8,353 nt of DNA from an uncultured Loktanella sp. (GTDB lineage: Bacteria > Pseudomonadota > Alphaproteobacteria > Rhodobacterales > Rhodobacteraceae), in NCBI GenBank assembly GCA_913061335.1, contig CAJXTP010000128.1, forward strand, positions 1-8,353, written 5' to 3'. The notes beneath the pieces were generated by a model. It searched no databases. It saw only the letters and a list, made by a program, of their open reading frames with translations, and was not told the DNA's origin. Position numbers and translations under genes: made by a program. Every line of letters begins with the position of its first letter. Position 1 is the stretch's first letter. Of the stretch, positions 4,652 through 8,353 are shown piece after piece.

Positions 4652-5985
4652 ATATTTGCGTAGATCGCGACGATTTTGGCCACTGCCTCGGCGGGGGTCA
4701 TTTCTTCGCTGATCCCCGTGCGGCGCGAGGTCACTTCGACAACGCCGTTTTTCAAGCCGCGCGGGCCGATGGTGATCCGCCAAGGCAGGCCGATCATGTC
4801 CATGGTGCCAAACTTGGCCCCTGCCCGTTCGTTGCGGTCGTCATAAAGCGGGTCAAGACCAAGCGCGATGAACTGCTTGTACAGGTCTTCGCAGGCTGCA
4901 TCGGCGGCTTCGTCGCCGGATTTCATGTTCAGGATGCCCACGTGGAACGGTGTGACGCCTTCGGGCCAGATGATGCCTTTGTCGTCGTGCGATGCCTCGA
5001 TGATTGCGCCCAACAGGCGGGACACGCCAATGCCGTGCGATCCCATGTGCACACTGACTTTTTCGCCTTTGCCGTTGTCGACAGCGGCGTTCAATGCGTC
5101 GGAATACTTGGTGCCAAAATAGAAGATTTGGCCAACTTCAATGCCGCGTGCAGTTTTGCGGCGTTCTTCGGGCACTTCATTAAACAGCGCCTCGTCGTGG
5201 GTTTCGTCGGTGCGAGCGTATTTGGTGGTGAATTCTTCCATGACGGCAGCGCAGGCGGCTTTGTCGTCAAAATCAATCTCACGGTCGCCGAATGTCAGGT
5301 CAGCCACAGCGCTATCGTAGAATACTTCGCTTTCGCCAGTGTCGGCCAGCACGAGGAATTCATGGGTGTCTTCGCCGCCGATGGGACCACTGTCCGCGCG
5401 CATCGGGATCGCCTTAAGACCCATGCGTTCATAGGTCCGCAGGTAGGACACGAGGTGGCGGTTGTAGGCGTGCAGCGCGTCTTCCTTGGTCAGATCAAAG
5501 TTGTAGCCGTCTTTCATATAGAATTCGCGGCCCCGCATGACGCCAAAGCGCGGACGGGTTTCATCGCGGAATTTCCATTGGATTTGATAAAGTGTCAGCG
5601 GCAGGTCTTTGTACGAATTCACGTGCGCGCGGAAAACGTCCGTGATCAGCTCTTCTGCCGTCGGCGTATACAACATATCGCGGCCGCCGCGGTCTTTCAT
5701 GCGCAACATCTCGTCGCCGTAGGCCTCATAGCGCCCGCTTTCTTTCCACAAGTCAGCAGATTGGATCGTCGGCATCAACATGGCGTGGTGACCGGCCTTT
5801 GCCTGTTCCTCGTGCACGATTTTTTCGATCTTTTTCAGGACCTTATAGCCCAGCGGCAGCCAGCTATAGATGCCCGCGCTGGCCTGTTTGATCATGCCTG
5901 CTTGCAGCATATAACGGTGCGACACGATTTGCGCCTCGCGGGGGGTCTCTTTGAGGACGGGCAGGAAATAACGGCTCATACGCAT
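4648..5985 (-). CDS. proS: Prolyl-tRNA synthetase, short alphaproteobacterial type
   Basis: This class II synthetase charges tRNA-Pro with proline in the cytoplasm. From the ATG at 5985 it has 445 residues. Motif 1 is around AGIYSWLPLGYKVLKKI (37-53), TPTAEE (107-112) binds the substrate, motif 2 is WKFRDETRPRFGVMRGREF (137-155), and motif 3 is GSHGIGVSRLLGA (315-327). The anticodon-binding domain runs from about 346 to the end. Only about 160 residues separate motifs 2 and 3, so the roughly 180-residue editing insertion of the E. coli enzyme is absent, as is usual in alphaproteobacteria. Mischarged Ala-tRNA-Pro is then cleared by a separate protein, which is not in this window. I chose the ATG at 5985 because the family start MRMSRYFLPVLKE begins there; a TTG at 6006 lies in frame but lacks a ribosome site. 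The end overlaps the opposing gene by 4 bases. Confidence 0.97.
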   Translation of the reverse strand: MRMSRYFLPVLKETPREAQIVSHRYMLQAGMIKQASAGIYSWLPLGYKVLKKIEKIVHEEQAKAGHHAMLMPTIQSADLWKESGRYEAYGDEMLRMKDRGGRDMLYTPTAEELITDVFRAHVNSYKDLPLTLYQIQWKFRDETRPRFGVMRGREFYMKDGYNFDLTKEDALHAYNRHLVSYLRTYERMGLKAIPMRADSGPIGGEDTHEFLVLADTGESEVFYDSAVADLTFGDREIDFDDKAACAAVMEEFTTKYARTDETHDEALFNEVPEERRKTARGIEVGQIFYFGTKYSDALNAAVDNGKGEKVSVHMGSHGIGVSRLLGAIIEASHDDKGIIWPEGVTPFHVGILNMKSGDEAADAACEDLYKQFIALGLDPLYDDRNERAGAKFGTMDMIGLPWRITIGPRGLKNGVVEVTSRRTGISEEMTPAEAVAKIVAIYANI

Positions 5986-6024
5986 GGGATCAGGGGCCTT
6001 TGGCAAATTGATAGGGTCGTTACA

Positions 6025-6053
6025 GGTTTAGGCGGCAGTTGATAGCGTGGCAA
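6025..6053 (-). promoter_or_regulatory. Possible proS promoter
   Basis: On the minus strand TTGCCA (6053-6048, 5 of 6 to the -35 consensus) and TAAACC (6030-6025, 3 of 6) are separated by 17 bases. Transcription from about 6018 would give a leader of about 33 bases. The -10 is weak. I found no convincing promoter for the divergent plus-strand genes in the same roughly 160-base gap. Confidence 0.3.
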
Positions 6054-6068
6054 GCGCATGTTTGCGCT
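6053..6068. repeat. Short inverted repeat in the proS/AI-2E divergent region
   Basis: AGCGCA and TGCGCT flank a TGTT loop, giving a 6-bp stem with a 4-base loop. It abuts the possible proS -35 and lies about 80 bases before the AI-2E family gene. It could be a regulator site for either direction; a stem of this size also arises by chance. Confidence 0.25.
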
Positions 6069-6132
6069 GCACAAACCCAGCAACCCTTGAAGACGGAGCG
6101 CATTTGCCGCATTTGTTGTGCAACTTGAATAC

Positions 6133-6138
6133 GAAGGA
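6133..6138 (+). promoter_or_regulatory. Ribosome binding site that decides the AI-2E family start
   Basis: GAAGGA stands nine bases before the ATG at 6148. The in-frame GTG at 6118 lies upstream of this site and has no comparable sequence before it, so the shorter form is preferred. Confidence 0.55.
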
Positions 6139-6147
6139 CCAGAGCAG

Positions 6148-7203
6148 ATGGCATTACCCATTAAAGACCAAGCCAAATACTGGGGCATTACGATCGCAGT
6201 GATCCTTATTCTTCTGTGGCAATTGGGCGATGTTATTTTGCCGTTCATCTTGGGTGGCGCGATTGCATATTGCCTTGATCCGATTGCGGACCGTTTGGAA
6301 CGATTGGGCCTAAGCCGTGTGGCTGCAGTGGCCGTGATCACGTTGGTCGCAACGATGGCGTTTATCTTATTGTTCTTGCTCGTTATTCCAACACTTGTGC
6401 AGCAAACCGCACAATTGATTGAGACTGCCCCAGACTTGTTTAACCGTCTGCAAAATGCGCTGACCACCCGGTTCCCCGAGCTAATGGATGAAAGTAGCAC
6501 AATCCGTCAGCAGCTAATCGCCATCGGCGAAAACATTCAGTCAAAAGGTGGAGACCTTTTCAACGGCGTGCTGTCATCCGCCTTGGGCTTAATCAACATG
6601 CTTGTCTTGCTGGTCGTTGTGCCTGTGGTTGCGTTTTACCTGTTGCTCGACTGGGACAATATGACCGCCAAAATCGACGAGATGCTGCCACGTGATCATT
6701 TGCCTGTCATGCGTCGATTGGCGTCTCAGGTCGATAGTACGCTAGCGTCGTTCATACGTGGGCAGGGCACTGTGTGTCTTATTCTTGGCACGTATTACGC
6801 GATTTCATTGATGCTCGCGGGCTTAAATTTTGGGCTGGTCGTCGGCGTTATCGCCGGTCTGATATCGTTCATTCCCTACATTGGCGCGCTGGTTGGCGGC
6901 GCTTTGGCCATTGGACTAGCACTATTTCAATTCTGGGGTGACTGGGTGTCGATTGGCATTATTGCCGGTATTTTCATGGTCGGCCAATTCCTTGAAGGCA
7001 ACGTCCTGACGCCCAAACTGGTCGGTAATTCGATTGGGTTGCATCCTGTGTGGCTGCTGTTCGCGCTGTCTGTTTTTGGGTCACTGTTTGGTTTCGTCGG
7101 CATGCTGGTCGCGGTTCCTGTCGCGGCCATGATCGGGGTTTTCGCCCGCTACGGGATCGAGCAGTACAAGGACAGTCTGCTGTATCGCGGCAAACAGGAC
7201 TGA
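6148..7203 (+). CDS. AI-2E transporter family (PerM/TqsA-like) membrane protein
   Basis: This 351-residue integral membrane protein has the normal length for the family. Hydrophobic segments are at about 12-38, 58-82, 144-167, 207-224, 226-262, 266-283 and 300-333, with a soluble stretch at about 85-140. Family signatures are visible: FIRGQ (202-206), SFIPYIGALVGG (240-251), LEGNVLTPKLVG (282-293) and LHPVW (298-302). Members include the autoinducer-2 exporter TqsA, PerM-type proteins of unclear substrate and some Na+/H+ antiporters. Sequence alone does not choose among them, so AI-2 export should not be assumed. It is first in a plus-strand run divergent from proS, and the Hda-like gene starts 4 bases after its stop. 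Confidence 0.9.
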   Translation: MALPIKDQAKYWGITIAVILILLWQLGDVILPFILGGAIAYCLDPIADRLERLGLSRVAAVAVITLVATMAFILLFLLVIPTLVQQTAQLIETAPDLFNRLQNALTTRFPELMDESSTIRQQLIAIGENIQSKGGDLFNGVLSSALGLINMLVLLVVVPVVAFYLLLDWDNMTAKIDEMLPRDHLPVMRRLASQVDSTLASFIRGQGTVCLILGTYYAISLMLAGLNFGLVVGVIAGLISFIPYIGALVGGALAIGLALFQFWGDWVSIGIIAGIFMVGQFLEGNVLTPKLVGNSIGLHPVWLLFALSVFGSLFGFVGMLVAVPVAAMIGVFARYGIEQYKDSLLYRGKQD

Positions 7204-7207
7204 CCCC

Positions 7208-7873
7208 GTGAACACCCAACTGACATTTGATTGGCCTGTGGGCGTCGCACTCGGCGCGGGTGATTTTTTCGTATCAGACGCCAATGCGCAGGCCTATGCG
7301 ATGGTGGGGTCTCCGGCCAATTGGCCAGAGCGCAAACTGATTGTCACCGGACCATCAGGCAGCGGCAAAAGCCATCTTTGTCGCGTCGCCCAAGCCCAAC
7401 TAGGTGCAGCGATTTATCATGCGACGTCCCTGCCCACGAATTTTCCTGATGGGTCGGTGATTGTCGAGGACATGGACCAACTGCCAAGCACGGACCAAGA
7501 ATCCTTGTTCCATCTGCACAACCACCTGCGTCATTCTGGTGGTTACTTGATGATGACTGCGCAGACCGCACCGCGCGATTGGGGGCTGACCCTGCCCGAC
7601 CTTAAAAGCCGGATGCAAGGCACCAGTTTGACCGTGATCGACGACCCCGATGATGCCCTGCTAAGCGCGCTGATTATGAAGCTGATGGCAGACCGCCAAA
7701 TCATGCCGCCGCCCGCTCTTGTGGCGTATCTTGTGCCACGGATTGAACGGTCATTTTCGGCCGCCGCAGACATCGTCGCGCGCCTTGATGCACAAAGCCT
7801 TGCACAAGGACGCCCGATCGGGCGGGCGTTGGCCGCGTCCCTGCTGGACAACATGGACCAAGACGCGCGATAG
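7208..7873 (+). CDS. hdaA: Hda-like DnaA-paralog AAA+ ATPase (HdaA)
   Basis: This 221-residue protein resembles the ATPase core of DnaA without the C-terminal DNA-binding domain. Hda-type proteins bind the DNA polymerase sliding clamp and stimulate ATP hydrolysis by DnaA, preventing re-initiation of replication. Features in order are a clamp-binding-like N-terminal motif QLTFDWP (4-10), Walker A GPSGSGKSH (48-56), Walker B-like VIVEDMDQL (84-92), sensor 1 region MMTAQTAPRDW (115-125), box VII SRM with likely arginine finger Arg135, and a sensor 2 region with Arg181 in IERSF. The acidic Walker B pair is Glu-Asp (87-88), where DnaA and Hda usually have Asp-Asp. The start is GTG at 7208 with AGGA eight bases upstream, inside the end of the preceding gene, so translation is probably coupled. 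DnaA itself is excluded by size. Confidence 0.85.
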   Translation: MNTQLTFDWPVGVALGAGDFFVSDANAQAYAMVGSPANWPERKLIVTGPSGSGKSHLCRVAQAQLGAAIYHATSLPTNFPDGSVIVEDMDQLPSTDQESLFHLHNHLRHSGGYLMMTAQTAPRDWGLTLPDLKSRMQGTSLTVIDDPDDALLSALIMKLMADRQIMPPPALVAYLVPRIERSFSAAADIVARLDAQSLAQGRPIGRALAASLLDNMDQDAR

Positions 7874-7903
7874 TCGTCACAATTCTGCGATAGTTGCGTA
7901 GCA

Positions 7904-7908
7904 TAAGG
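7904..7908 (+). promoter_or_regulatory. Ribosome binding site of ppk
   Basis: TAAGG lies 4 bases before the ATG at 7913 and 7 before the adjacent in-frame ATG at 7916. Spacing favours 7916, but the two differ by only one methionine. Confidence 0.5.
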
Positions 7909-7915
7909 CTTTATG

Positions 7916-8353
7916 ATGCAAGCGAATTTCCTTGAAAGCCCGATCCCTGCGCCAACTGCGCTGGACATTGATTTGGCGTCTCCGGCGCGGTTTATGAACC
8001 GTGAACTTAGCTGGCTGCGCTTTAACTGGCGCGTGCTGGAAGAGGCCGAAAACCCGCGCGTACCGCTGTTGGAACGGCTGCGATTTCTGTCCATATCGGC
8101 GGCCAATCTGGATGAATTTTACACGGTGCGCGTCGCGGGTCTGCGCGAATTGGCGCTGGCTGGCAATGTGACGCCGTCCATTGACGGGCTAACCCCTGCC
8201 GACCAATTGGTCCAGATTAATGCCACGGCCCGCAAATTAATGCAGCGCCAACAGGCCGTGTTTACCGCGCTGAATGCGCAAATGGTTGACACGAATATCC
8301 ATCTGCTGACCCGTGAAAAATTGACCGATGACGACAAGGTTTTCCTTGATGGA
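7916..8353 (+). CDS. ppk: Polyphosphate kinase 1, N-terminal part (cut by window edge)
   Basis: The first 146 residues are present and the frame is open to the right edge; the whole enzyme is usually about 690-730 residues. PPK1 reversibly makes inorganic polyphosphate from the terminal phosphate of ATP, usually at the membrane. The N-terminal domain is recognised by FMNRELSWLRFNWRVLEEA (26-44), then RVPLLERLRFLSI (48-60) and NLDEFYTVRVAGL (64-76), a near-invariant block in this family. The catalytic histidines and ATP-binding residues lie beyond the window, so activity cannot be judged. The gene starts 42 bases after the hdaA stop on the same strand with no clear promoter between, so read-through from the AI-2E/hdaA transcript is likely. 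I have set the start at the second of two adjacent ATG codons on spacing. Confidence 0.95.
   Translation, partial: MQANFLESPIPAPTALDIDLASPARFMNRELSWLRFNWRVLEEAENPRVPLLERLRFLSISAANLDEFYTVRVAGLRELALAGNVTPSIDGLTPADQLVQINATARKLMQRQQAVFTALNAQMVDTNIHLLTREKLTDDDKVFLDG

Noticed and set aside
4576..6042. A 488-codon open frame on the plus strand opposite proS
   Set aside because: proS shows every class II synthetase motif on the other strand. The antisense frame has no recognisable domain and an odd composition rich in Val, His, Phe and Ala. It is the usual antisense shadow of a GC-rich gene.
6118..6147. GTG at 6118 as start of the AI-2E family gene
   Set aside because: The ATG at 6148 has GAAGGA at nine bases, while the GTG has no ribosome site; the extra ten residues do not look like part of the family.
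7874..7891. A Pho-box-like 7-4-7 pattern (TCGTCAC, AATT, CTGCGAT) before ppk
   Set aside because: Phosphate control of ppk would make sense, but each half matches the PhoB consensus only about 4 of 7. The promoter would fall on the ribosome site and leave almost no leader.
7867..7894. Direct repeat GCGATAGT, two copies 20 bp apart
   Set aside because: The first copy overlaps the last codon and stop of hdaA, and 8-bp matches at this distance are common; there are no further copies and no functional context.

Overview
This window looks like chromosomal DNA of an alphaproteobacterium, most likely a member of the Rhodobacteraceae (Roseobacter group) with moderate GC. That assignment is an inference from protein character: a short bacterial prolyl-tRNA synthetase without the editing insertion, a LolD with the APSGAGKS P-loop, a single LolC/E-type permease, a stand-alone HdaA/DnaA-like ATPase next to ppk, and a DUF2937 protein. 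No database search was possible. Nearly all of the window is coding, and no gap exceeds 300 bases. I found no rRNA, tRNA, CRISPR array, insertion sequence or phage gene.

Left block (1-3222, minus strand). Read in transcription order it holds a promoter (3222-3193), a DUF2937 membrane protein (3162-2671), the lipoprotein-releasing permease lolC/E (2565-1282), the ATPase lolD (1289-606) and the N-terminal 203 residues of an Ldh-family (malate/L-lactate/sulfolactate dehydrogenase-like) oxidoreductase that runs off the left edge. The last three genes overlap end to start (8 bp, then 4 bp), so they are probably co-translated. LolCD-type complexes extract lipoproteins from the inner membrane for transfer to LolA. 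The dehydrogenase is an unexpected rider, and its usual catalytic histidine position carries cysteine.

Middle block (about 3223-4651, plus strand). A three-gene cassette lies between the lol block and proS: a four-helix membrane protein, a 70-residue XRE-type regulator 3 bp behind it, and a DUF2306 membrane protein with conserved histidines. An AT-rich near-palindrome upstream of the first gene is a candidate operator for the regulator, and a 10-bp piece of it recurs at the start codon of the DUF2306 gene. This cassette is the best candidate in the window for something little described. Its function is unknown.

Right block (4648-8353). proS runs on the minus strand and converges on the DUF2306 gene with overlapping stop codons; a perfect 10-bp-stem hairpin lies just past the proS stop, inside the end of the opposing gene. 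Divergent from proS is a plus-strand run: an AI-2E/PerM-family membrane protein, an Hda-like DnaA-paralog ATPase starting at GTG 4 bp after it, and the N-terminal 146 residues of polyphosphate kinase 1, cut by the right edge. The block combines translation (proS), replication control (hda) and phosphate storage (ppk), which is ordinary core-genome content.
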